Assembly: GCA_011799875.1 (NCBI GenBank)
Contig: CM022302.1
Coordinates: forward strand, 299,037,048 to 299,101,047
Length of the DNA: 64,000 nt
Source of the DNA: Thinopyrum elongatum
Lineage: Eukaryota > Streptophyta > Magnoliopsida > Poales > Poaceae
Reading direction: 5' to 3'
Shown here: positions 21,501 to 30,183 of the stretch, in pieces
Layout of the letters: each line of letters opens with the position of its first letter
Position numbering within the stretch: the stretch's first letter is position 1
Position numbers and translations under genes: made by a program
The notes under the pieces: generated by a model
The model's database searches: none
What the model was told of the DNA's origin: nothing
What the model saw: only the letters and a program-made list of their open reading frames with translations

Positions 21501-23538
21501 TTTACGAAAAGTGTTCCATCCTTTTCCCTCTTCAGCCTCATTTTAGCCCCGCAGTTAGTCCTGGCTGTGCTCTTGTTCCGCTGTCTATTTGCTTCTGACA
21601 CCTTCGATTCATAGACTCCATAGCACGTGCAATAAAGGTAGACTCTGGTGTTAACCTTGGAGCCTTCCCTGACAGCAAAACCCGCGTGCTTTGCATAGAC
21701 GTTGTAGAAGTTCTTTGCTTCTTTGATAGTTTCAAAGCGCATCTCTAGCCTTGGCAGAACGTAAGCTTCAATGTTAGGTGGCTGCACGCAACAATGAGCA
21801 AACAAAAACAGAGTGATGAAAATGTTAGATGGGGTGGTCACAGTACTAGGGTATGGACTGTGCTTGTATGTTTTTTCTGAATGGATACTTACATGTGTAT
21901 AGCTCTGTGCTGCCTCCGGTGTTTGCTGTTCACCCTGGTGTATGGGTGCGGGTGGTGTCACCCTCGGCACATGCAGCAATGCATCTCTTGGAGGGAGCAA
22001 TGTTGATGAAGCTCTCCATCTCTCATTGTACAACCGTCTTCCCTCAGATTCGTTGTGAGGTTGCTCCTGTCTATATGGCCCATATCTTCTACTTTGCACC
22101 CTGCTAGAGTGGCGAACATTCCTGTCTCTTTGGCCTGGTCTTCCCGTCGCAACTGCTTTTGCAGCACGGATGATTGATGCTGATGGAGCGACTGGTGGAA
22201 GCCTGTGTGTCCTTGCCTTTCTGCATGCGCTAGGGAAGGAAAATATTTGTTGTTGGGGACATTGTTGACCTTGTTGCACCCCAGCAGTGGCAACGCTTGT
22301 ATTCCCAGATATCGGTGTTTGCTGCATAGAAGAACCAGTCCGTGCTTCTGATGATTCTGGTGTAGCTTGAAATCTTCCTGTATTGTTGAAGTATCCAGGT
22401 GCTATTTCTGGTGTTACCCAACCAGGCAGTGCCTCATATCTGCTTGGCTCATCAAACCCTCCCTGCGTGTGCCGCCTTGCATGTTTCTGCAATGACATTC
22501 AACAGTTTTGGGATTAATCTTTTCTGCATTTTCTCGTATACATGATATGGGTAACATGTCATGCACTGAAGGTAACGTACAAGCTGAACTTGCATCGCTG
22601 GGCGTTATTAAACTTTGTTGTCTATTTTGTATCTGATGTAGTTTCAGTCGAACTGATGAATGGACATGTTCAGCACTGATGTACTGATGTACTGATTTTA
22701 GCACTGATGCATCTGTTATGCACAATTTTTTATCTTTTTCCCTATAACTGATGCATAAACATTTGGTGCACTGCTTGTAAACTGAACATTGAACTTCGGA
22801 GCAGTATGCATATATATAAAACTGATGCATGTCTTCTCTTTTTTTCATCTAGAACTTATGCATCTACATTAGAAGTACTCCTAGTTTCTGTATCATTGAA
22901 CTTACTGTGTAACAAGTGTATATTTTTTTTCAACAACAGTCTTTTACTCGTTCGAACTGATGCAACTACACGACATGTACTATTAGAAATAACAACATAC
23001 AACTTACAGTGGTAGCTGAAACTTATATAAAGTGTAGTAGCTACTTGGACTGATGCATAAGTTCATGTTTTTTGAATTGAACTGAAGCTAGCAAATTAGA
23101 GGTACTGACAGTAACCTCGACATCCAAATTGTGCATCAAGTGGCAGGGGTGTAATGAACTGATACAAGCATTTGCAATGTACTATCAGCTTCTTCATCAT
23201 AGGAACATGTGTCACTGATGCAGCACACATGTAGTACTGATGAATCTAATAGTGTAACATGTAGGCAGAGCATAGTGTGTGCAATTTTTAAATCGAATGT
23301 TTTGCATAGCAGGACTGATGAACTGACACAAACGTGGTATTTTTCTTCAGGCAAACCCAGATTTGAAAAGATTTTTTGAACTGATCGTTTGTGCTTCAGT
23401 AGCAATCAGGCAGATTCAACTTGGAGGAAAATTAGTGTGGGAAGCAGACATCACCTGCAGTGGCATGTTCTTGGATGTGACGTCTTCTTCTTCCTCTCGT
23501 TGGCGGCGTACTGGCATAATCTTGGAAGGCGGCGCCAT
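18583..23538 (-). pseudogene. FAR1-type Mutator-like transposase (seven exons, about 1,130 codons, decayed)
   Basis: Exons (minus): 23538-23455, 22486-21893, 21781-21288, 21151-20768, 20641-20192, 20063-19802, 19700-18583. Exon 3 is the FAR1 DNA-binding domain (YCTCYGVYESK, TNCGAKM, WEHNH). Exons 4-5 hold the MULE DDE core: Asp in FDTTYKTN, Asp in TDQ before PAMALA, the CCWH motif, Glu in STQRSESMN. Exons 6-7 give a SWIM-like CxC...xH finger. Then come two CCHC knuckles (CGFCNVVTNHNYRTC; CSKCGGTDGHNARTC) and an acidic tail. Breaks: the SWIM Cys is Tyr (codon near 19693), and in-frame TAG codons lie at 19597-19599 and 18940-18942. Junctions 4/5 and 5/6 do not keep frame with GT-AG sites as I read them. 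The family binds the element termini and catalyses cut-and-paste transposition. Confidence 0.8.
22487..23454 (-). repeat. Transposase intron 1 with AACTGATGCAT micro-repeats
   Basis: A 968-bp intron between the short first exon and the FAR1 part. Words of the type AACTGATG(C/A)A(T/C) and GTACTGATG occur many times between 22640 and 23340. No ORF with domain character is present. Confidence 0.65.
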
Positions 23539-23586
23539 TGATGCAGGCAAGGAGCTTGGGGATACAACGACGCTCCTGCTTGTGGT

Positions 23587-23855
23587 GGAGCTCCGGCGAC
23601 GAGGTCCGAGGAGGCAGCGGCTGGTGGCGCAGATCACGGATCCGTCGAAGGAGCTCCGGCGAGGAAGAGGCGGGAGGCGGGGATCACGGCACCGTCGAAG
23701 GAGCTCCGGTGAGGGGGGGAGGCGGGAGGCGAGGATCACGGCCCCGGCGAAGGAACCCCGACGAGGGAGGGAGGCGGGAGGCGAGGATCATGGCCGCGGC
23801 GAAGGAGCTCCGGCGAGGGAGGGAGGCAGGAGTCGGGGATCACGGCCCCGTCGTT
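23587..23855 (-). repeat. GC-rich ~51-bp tandem repeat upstream of the transposase ATG
   Basis: Five units starting with GGAGCTCCGGCG (or a variant) lie at 23587, 23650, 23700, 23752 and 23804. The later units have a period of 50-52 bp. On the minus strand this sits between the predicted TATA box and the start codon, so it would be 5' UTR. Long Arg/Gly-rich ORFs on the plus strand are artefacts of the repeat. Confidence 0.8.
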
Positions 23856-24033
23856 GCTTTGCCAGCGAGGAAGGGGATGGCGGCGATGGATCCATCGACG
23901 GCCAGTCACGGTGCTGCGGGCTCCCTCGCTCTGGCTGACGCCGTCGCTCGCCCACGACGGCTGCCTCCGGCGGAAGGAGGTGGGTTGGGTTCGGGCTGGG
24001 TCGGGGAGTTTCTACGGTTTAGGCGCGTCGCGC

Positions 24034-24041
24034 CCTTATAG
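24034..24041 (-). promoter_or_regulatory. Putative TATA box of the transposase gene
   Basis: The minus strand reads CTATAAGG within a GC-rich context, about 500 bp upstream of the predicted ATG. It sits directly beside the GTAACAGAATA palindrome, as expected when a MULE terminal region carries the promoter. No start-site evidence is available. Confidence 0.35.
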
Positions 24042-24050
24042 GGCCGGGGG

Positions 24051-24086
24051 GTAACAGAATATTATTCTGTTACTAGTAACAGAATA
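24051..24086. repeat. GTAACAGAATA palindrome with a third copy
   Basis: GTAACAGAATA (24051-24061) and its reverse complement TATTCTGTTAC (24063-24073) form a perfect 11-bp palindrome with a single central base. A third copy in forward orientation follows at 24076-24086. A related AACAGAATA is at 766-774. This could be the transposase-binding terminus of the MULE assemblage, but no 9-bp target duplication could be assigned. Confidence 0.7.
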
Positions 24087-24092
24087 GTCCAT

Positions 24093-24095
<3 letters not shown>

Positions 24096-24126
<31 letters not shown>
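24096..24126. repeat. (TA)n microsatellite
   Basis: An uninterrupted TA dinucleotide run of about 31 bp directly follows the palindrome region. Confidence 0.95.
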
Positions 24127-24128
<2 letters not shown>

Positions 24129-24901
24129 ATTTCTACTAAACTAGCTCATATCTGCCAACGGAGGGGAGACACACAAGCAAAAATGCATTATAAATATCGG
24201 ATTCTACACAATAGCAATCGGACGATTATCACTACAATTTCTACACAAAGCTATCCATTCAACTAACTTTGGAATCTACATGACACAAAGCAAATCCCGA
24301 CCGTTTGGCGTGTCCACGAACGGAGGAGCAGTGGATCTAACCTTGGTGCCGGCGAGGGGCGGCGATGGGGCGGCGACGGCTTTGGTTCAGGGGGAGTTGT
24401 GTCTACGACCAGGCTGGGTGGGGTGTGAAATGAGAGAGAGCGATGACTTAGGTATTTTACTAAGTTGACTCAGATAGGTTATTGCTGGCGTTGGATAAAA
24501 TGGCAACGCCATAGCTAATCACAAGCCAAATAAAAAAAGACTAAAATTAATGAAAGACTTGACAAAATAAAAGAATCAAAATTTGAACTGGTGTTAAAGA
24601 AATAAAATTCCTAAAATGATAAAAACTGTAAAAATAATGATGACAAAAAAGCATAATATAATTATATACATAAAACACTTGATCAAATGGGAAAAGTGTT
24701 TCTGGCATGCAAAGAAAAAGAACGCCAACACTAATAAATTAACTATGACGTGCAAAGAAAACCAACGTCACCAGTGGTTTCCAAACGGTGAGTGTATATG
24801 GGCCAATAGATTTGTGGTGTTTCCAAAACAAGCAATGCCAGCACTATGCTTGTAAAGCTGACGTGCTGATTTGGCCTAAGCTGGAATGGATGTAAAATGG
24901 C
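24127..24901. other. Noncoding stretch before the Copia remnant
   Basis: No supported gene. It contains a short inverted repeat (TGGCGTTG ... CAACGCCA, 24487-24512) and a GC-rich patch at 24330-24430. It may be debris of another DNA transposon. I see no target duplication or TIR pair. Confidence 0.4.
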
Positions 24902-26175
24902 GTGCCACCAACGAAAGTTGTGGCTAGCACTTTTTCCACTAGTGCCCTCGTTGATAGACTTGAGTCCATTCACATGTTACTTGCTTATGCCAATCACCAT
25001 GATATCACCTTATACCAAATGGCTATTAAAAGTGCTTTTATCAATGGACAAATTGAGGAGGAACTTTATGTTAAACAACCTCCTGGCTTTGTTAATCCCA
25101 AGAAACCTAATCATGTGTACAAACTTCACAAAGCTCTTTATGGCCTTAAACAAGCCCCTAGAGCTTGGTATAAATGCTTGACTAAGTTTCTTATTGAAAA
25201 AGGTTGTGAAATTGGGAAAATTGATTCTAATCTCTTCACTAAAAGGGTTAACGGTGAATTATTTGTGTGCCAAATCTATGTTGATGATATCATATTTGGT
25301 TCTACTAACCCTCATTTTAGTGAGAAGTTTGGAAGATTGGTGTCGGAGAATTTTGAGATGTCTATGATGTGTGGACTCAAAATTTTCCTTGGCTTGCAAA
25401 TCAAGCAAACTAAGGAAGGTACCTTTGTCTCACAAACAAAGTATACCAAGGATCTATTCAAGAATTTCAACATGTAAGAAAGCAAAGGTATGAAAACACC
25501 CATGCCTACTAGTGGACATCTTGACTTGACTAAGGATGGCAACCCAGTTGACCAAAAGGTTTGCTGATCTATGATTGGTTCATTATTATATCTTTGTTCC
25601 TCCCATCCCGACATTATGCTAAGTGTGTGCATGTGTGCACGGTATCAAGCTGCTACAAAAGAATGTCATCTTAAGGCCGTGAAAAGGATAGTGAGATATT
25701 TGATTCATACACCAAATTTTGGCATTTGGTACCCTAAGAGGTCATCTTTTGATCTTGTTGGCTATTCCGACTCGGACTATGCCGGTGACAAGGTTGGTAG
25801 AAAATCCACTTCGGGTACATGTCAATTTATTGGTAGATCCCTTGTCTCTTGGTCCTCCAAGAAACAAAATTCGGTATAATTATCCACCGCCGAAGCAGAA
25901 TACATTGCCGCGGGTCATGTTGTCCTCAATTACTTTGGATGACCCGAACTCTCAAAGATTATGGGATACATGTGAGACATGTTCCATTGCTATGCGACAA
26001 TGAGAATGCTATTAAGATTGCACACAATCTCGTGCAACATTCTCGAACTAAGCATATTGAAGTTCATCACCATTTCATTCGTGATCATGTTGCTAAAGGT
26101 GACATTAATCTTAAACATGGTTGTACCGACAAGCAATTGGCGGATATCTTCACTAAACCACTTGATGAGAAGATA
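24902..26175 (+). pseudogene. Copia pol remnant: reverse transcriptase and RNase H
   Basis: The RT core is recognisable from RLESI through LYGLKQAPRAWY to the catalytic YVDDIIFGS (near 25279-25305). RNase H shows YSDSDYAGD and STAEAEY. The last motif before the break is ADIFTKPLDEK. Stops in frame are at 25475-25477, about 25563 and about 25877, and a frameshift lies near 25915. The CACTA insertion interrupts the C-terminal codons. On the far side (40384-40430) the reading continues with an LRSELNI-type motif typical of the Copia pol end. Confidence 0.85.
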
Positions 26176-26419
26176 CACTGTTACAGCGAGGTGCTATACA
26201 AATGGTTTTTAACCCCTTTCCACGATGGCGTTTTGAACCGTCGCCTAGTGAGTGACTGCGATAGGGGGGGGGGGTCCTTCCCACACGACCCAGAAACCGT
26301 CGGGGATAGGCCCTCCTGGTACACACGCTCGGCAAAATGAGGTCGTGTGCGACGGGCGGCGATCAAATACGGTTATACATACAGTTGTGCTAAAAAAAAT
26401 ACAATTATACATGCCAAAT

Positions 26420-26645
26420 CATTTCCGGTCGTAAGTACATCCCACACAGTCAGTCCCGGCTAAACGTTTCCGTTCGTATGTACATTCCACACAGTCAATC
26501 CAAGGAATACGTTTCCGTTAGTATGTACATCCCACACAGTTAATCCAAGAAGTACGTTTTCGTTCGTATATACATCCCACATAGTCACTCCAAGGAAAAC
26601 GTTTCCATTCGCAGGTACATCACACACAATTTTCCCCATTAAATC
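26420..26645. repeat. 45-bp subterminal tandem repeat of the CACTA left arm
   Basis: Five units start with CGTTTCCGTTCGTATGTAC or variants at 26420, 26465, 26510, 26555 and 26600, an exact 45-bp period. Each contains CCACACAGTCA(A)TCC. Regular subterminal repeats are the usual transposase-binding sites of CACTA elements. Confidence 0.9.
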
Positions 26646-27178
26646 GTTTGTGATAGCGTTGCCATTGCACACGATATTAACAATTTTATCGTTTGCGTTA
26701 TTGAATGCATCACACTTGGTGCATAGAAGAAACTGTGTGGCAAAGGCTGTCCATCACACACACTTTTTATGTGGTAAACGTTTGCGCAAGGTGGCCTAAC
26801 ACAAACAATTTTCAAGAGGATGTCGTGTGTGATTGTTCATTGATCCAACACGGTTTATTTCCAGAAACTATGTGCGTTGCCTGAGGTCAGCGCCTACGGT
26901 GTTTTCTCAATAACCGTTTGCAATAGAAAACCCAATTAGCAGGCTAATTGGCCATTAGCAGGCTAATTGCCCTATTATTAATAATCCATTTATTAATCTA
27001 ATTGACATTTCATATTAAGCACACAATATATTTCATTTTCATATTAAGGAAGCATGATTTCAGAATTGAAATACATCAGAGTACAACATCATATAGCTTC
27101 AGCACTCAGCTACCCCATTACACATCTGCACCAGCACCAAGTTTCACATGCAACATCTATAACCTTTCAAAATTAGCA
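26646..27178. other. CACTA left subterminal region, noncoding
   Basis: Dispersed motifs GTTTGCG, CACACAATTT, AACGTTTGCG and TCGTGTGTGAT lie in both orientations up to about 26930, then AT-rich DNA. No gene is seen; it includes the 3' flank of the minus-strand B3-like fragment. Confidence 0.6.
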
Positions 27179-27690
27179 TCATAGATGGTACATAGACAGA
27201 TGGATCTCATCTGGAAAACTGCTGAAGCGGAAGGTGAATATTGAGCCTTCATTGATGTTGAAGGCCTTTGCAACTTTAGGCCAGTGCCTGTCCGTCCTTC
27301 GTCCTCTTCAGGAACACTTCAATATTGAATCGTGGGTGTTGTATGAATACCTTCCTTGCCTCCTGACCATACAGGTGGTTTGAGAGGTAATCATCAGTGA
27401 ACTGCTTTGGAAAGGCCTGAAAACAAGGATATGCATAAATATCTTCTCTAGATTTGAAATGACGCAAAGGAATTAAAAAGACAAGGTATAGTAGTTAGTA
27501 CCATCCTGTAGTGAAGTGATGTCTTCTTCATTGTGCAGACAAAGATCTTGTTGTTTTTTGTCGCTAATATCTTTATCGTAACAATCTTTCTGAGTTTCTT
27601 GACTTGACTGATATTCATGGACAACTCATTTCCACATATGCAAAAAGGGTCAAACAGTGGGTCAAAGCCTCTGACAGCAGGACCTACATG
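27179..27690 (-). pseudogene. B3-domain-like captured gene fragment
   Basis: Exon 1 runs from about 27690 to 27502 and exon 2 from 27416 to 27179, with GT-AG junctions. Exon 1 ends with a segment around KIFVCTMKKTSLHYRM. Exon 2 continues with AFPKQFTDDYLSNHLYGQ, consistent with the first strands of a plant B3 DNA-binding domain, and ends near FNINEGSIFTFRFSSFPDE. A single-base frameshift near 27280-27290 (after the FLKRTK motif) separates the two halves, and the upstream exons are missing. B3 proteins are plant transcription factors; this copy is a non-functional fragment. B3 identity is moderate, since only one exon pair is visible. Confidence 0.5.
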
Positions 27691-27834
27691 TGCAAGACCA
27701 AATTGTTAAAAACCTAATATTTAAAAACAAGAAGTGGAAAGGTGTGTTATGAACTGCAACAAGCCTAATATTTAAAAACAAGCAAACATAGTCATTCAAA
27801 CTTTTATTGTGCAGGTCTAAGTACACTAGTTATT

Positions 27835-28280
27835 GGCCCTGTTTGGATCCATGGGTTAGAGTTAGTTTGAGCTAGTTTGGGCTCAAATAGCCCTAAAGTA
27901 TCCAAACATGAGGGCTAGTTTGAGCTAGTTGCGTCTAACCCACCCAAAACAACTATCCCACCCAAGAGGTGCTGATTGGGGCTAGTTCTCCTAGTGCATT
28001 TATTGTCAATCTAACACTGTCATCCAAACACCTCTTTGGGTAGAGTTAGTTCAGGGTTAGTCATTGTTGAGTATCATTGTTATTTAGGAAACGTAGGATA
28101 GCATAGGATTTATTCTACCATGACTTGTACTCCAAGATGACCATGTACTCCTATATATATGCCTACGAGGCTCAAGCAATACAATCAACTATTCCACCAA
28201 TCTCTCTCTCTCCTTTTTAACTATCATGAGCTAGAAACTAACTCTAACCTCTAGCTAAGTTAGAGTATCCAAACAGTGCC
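27835..28280. mobile_element. MITE with GGCCCTGTTTGGATCC-type TIRs
   Basis: Left TIR GGCCCTGTTTGGATCC (27835-27850). The right end, reverse-complemented, is GGCACTGTTTGGATAC (14 of 16 match). The 3-bp flanks are ATT on both sides, which fits PIF/Harbinger (Tourist-like) MITEs. Inside, 28065-28223 looks like a separate small insertion with LTR character: it begins TGTTGAG, carries a TATATATA box and a CT-rich tail, and is flanked by TCAT. Confidence 0.65.
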
Positions 28281-28313
28281 ATTGTTAAATCAAATGGAAA
28301 GGCGTGTTAAATA

Positions 28314-28570
28314 CTACCTCCGGTCCTTTTTACTCTGCATATAAGAATTGTCTGAAGTCAAACTTCATAAAGTTTGACCTTATTTATATGAAAAAATATC
28401 AACATCTACCATGCTAAAGTTATATAATATGAAAATTTAAGTCATGACACATGTACTGATATTTATTTCATATTGTGAATGTTGGTATTCTGTTCTATAA
28501 AGTTGGTCAAACTTTACGAGGCTTGACTTTAGACAAATCTTATATGCGAACTAAAAAGATTCGGAGGGAG
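28314..28570. mobile_element. Stowaway (Tc1/Mariner) MITE
   Basis: 257 bp starting CTACCTCCGGTCC and ending TCGGAGGGAG, with the typical CTCCCTCCG-type TIRs and a TA target duplication on each side (28312-28313, 28571-28572). Internal arms (AGTTTGACC ... GGTCAAACTTTA) support a foldback structure. It lies inside the CACTA cargo. Confidence 0.9.
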
Positions 28571-28882
28571 TACAGCATGCTTAACAGCAACCAAATATAG
28601 TCATTCATAGAGCTATTGTTAAATCTGGTATTGATGAAATTGAACTGCACAGTTCATACTAGCACATATAGAACATCACACTGTTAATAGCTGAAATAAA
28701 CAAGGCATACTACGAACAACCAAAGATGGCAATTGAAACTGGACATATGGTAACTACAAACAACCGAACAACCATAAACCATAGAAATAAACAAGGCGTA
28801 ATGCAAACAACCAAATATAGCAATAAATACTGGACAGGTTCTCACTACAAAAGGGGTTCGAGAAAACAAATCATGGGTTTCC

Positions 28883-29305
28883 TCAATTGTCACAGATTGG
28901 CTCCTCCTTGTGGTCGCCGTCGATGAGGTCTGACTTGCCAGCTGAGGATCCCAAGACAACGTCACAGAACATGTCCTTCAGAAATGACAAAAGGGGCTCC
29001 ATGGCGATGAAGGATGGAAAATTGTTCATAACAAGCCGCAGGAGATCAGCGGCAGGGCCATCGATGAGATCGACGGCTGTCGAACCCGAAGGGTTGGGGG
29101 TGGGCAACTTAACCTGTGACATAACCCGCGTCAAGCCGTTGGTGTCGACGACCTCGATGTCATAGCCGGCGACCGCGACATGCCAGAATACTTTAGCCTG
29201 CTGATTGAAAGGATCCATCCATGTACAGTCAACATCATCAGCTTCCTCGGCGGCCACCTCGCCGACGTTAGGCGAAGAGGTCGCGGTAAAGCTCTTTTGG
29301 GCCAT
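28883..29305 (-). CDS. Hypothetical protein, 140 aa, in CACTA cargo
   Basis: A complete ORF with ATG at 29305 and stop at 28883. The protein is acidic. It opens with MAQKSFTATSS and has a middle part around VFWHVAVAGYDIEVVDTNG and a C-terminal half rich in hydrophobic residues (LLRLVMNNFPSFIAMEPLL). I recognise no domain, signal peptide or membrane segment. GC-rich DNA upstream (29306-29500) could be a captured promoter or 5' UTR. Codon usage is GC-rich compared with the AT-rich surroundings, which suggests capture from a host gene. It could also be a truncated N-terminal piece of a larger protein. Confidence 0.45.
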   Translation of the reverse strand: MAQKSFTATSSPNVGEVAAEEADDVDCTWMDPFNQQAKVFWHVAVAGYDIEVVDTNGLTRVMSQVKLPTPNPSGSTAVDLIDGPAADLLRLVMNNFPSFIAMEPLLSFLKDMFCDVVLGSSAGKSDLIDGDHKEEPICDN

Positions 29306-30183
29306 TCGCTCCTCGAGCTCCCCGGGAAGTGTAGCCGGGCTTAGGCTGCGACGCTCTAGAGCGGGGGAGGGGGGGGTGGGGATGGGGATATGTGGGAAAG
29401 GGGGCGTTTCGCAGGCGTCATCTAAGAAACTCAGGGCGGCGAGGGTATGTATATCGGTGGTTAAACTACAGGGCAGACCGGCAGAGGTTTACGATGGAGG
29501 CGGCGGCGACGACCTAGCTAGGTTTCGAGCGAGGGAGGGGTGGTGTGTATGTGTGTGAGCGGGGGATTTGGGGTGAGCGAAGGATTTGGGGTGTGTGTGT
29601 GGAGGGGGTCCAAGGTGGTGTTTGAGGAAATGCCACGGGTACTGAAAATTTTACTAGGCGGGAGTAAAATGGCAGGGCTACCGAAAATTTGGATCAAGGG
29701 ATTGAAGCAGAGCGGGGCGGGAGTAACGAACATCACACACGGTTAAAACATAATAATCGTGTGCTATCAAACAGAAAAACACTCCAGCCGAGCAGATATT
29801 TTTGAGATTGCGAGGGATGCAGGCGGGAGTAAAATGCCGGGGCTACTGAAAATTTGGATCTAGTGATTGAAGCAGAGCGGGAGTAACAGGCATCGCACAC
29901 GGTCCAGACATACTAATCGTGTGCTATCAAACAGAAAAACCATCTACGCGGGTAGATATTTTCGAGATTGCGAGGGGCTAGATATATTCGAGAGGGGGAG
30001 GGAAGCCTCGTGGAACCCAATCTACTGTGATCATGTGGGTGATAGGGGTAGGGGCGCGGCACACGGGCAGTCCTAGAGAACCGTGTCTATTTCGTACCCG
30101 ATCGCAGATGGTTGCTGCGTCCGACTCGTCTGCTGTTTATAAATTTGGCCAAAAAAACGTGGGAAAGGGTGAGAAGACAAGCA
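29306..30183. repeat. GC-rich flank plus 165-bp tandem duplication with CACTA-type motifs
   Basis: Positions 29306-29640 are G-rich with no supported gene. CGGGAGTAAAATG at 29659 recurs at 29824, and the next ~150 bp repeat in order (GAAAATTTGGATC, GAAGCAGAGCGGG, CACACGGT, TAATCGTGTGCTATCAAAC, GAGATTGCGAGG). The CACACGGT/TCGTGTGC words match the CACTA subterminal motifs, so an old internal or nested CACTA end may lie here. Confidence 0.75.

Noticed and set aside
23363..24054. Long Arg/Gly-rich plus-strand ORFs
   Set aside because: They read through a GC-rich tandem repeat, lack domain character and lie antisense to the transposase leader.
28843..28860. CACTACAAAAGGGGTT as a CACTA terminus
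   Set aside because: No partner TIR or target duplication; it lies in the 3' flank of the 140-aa ORF.
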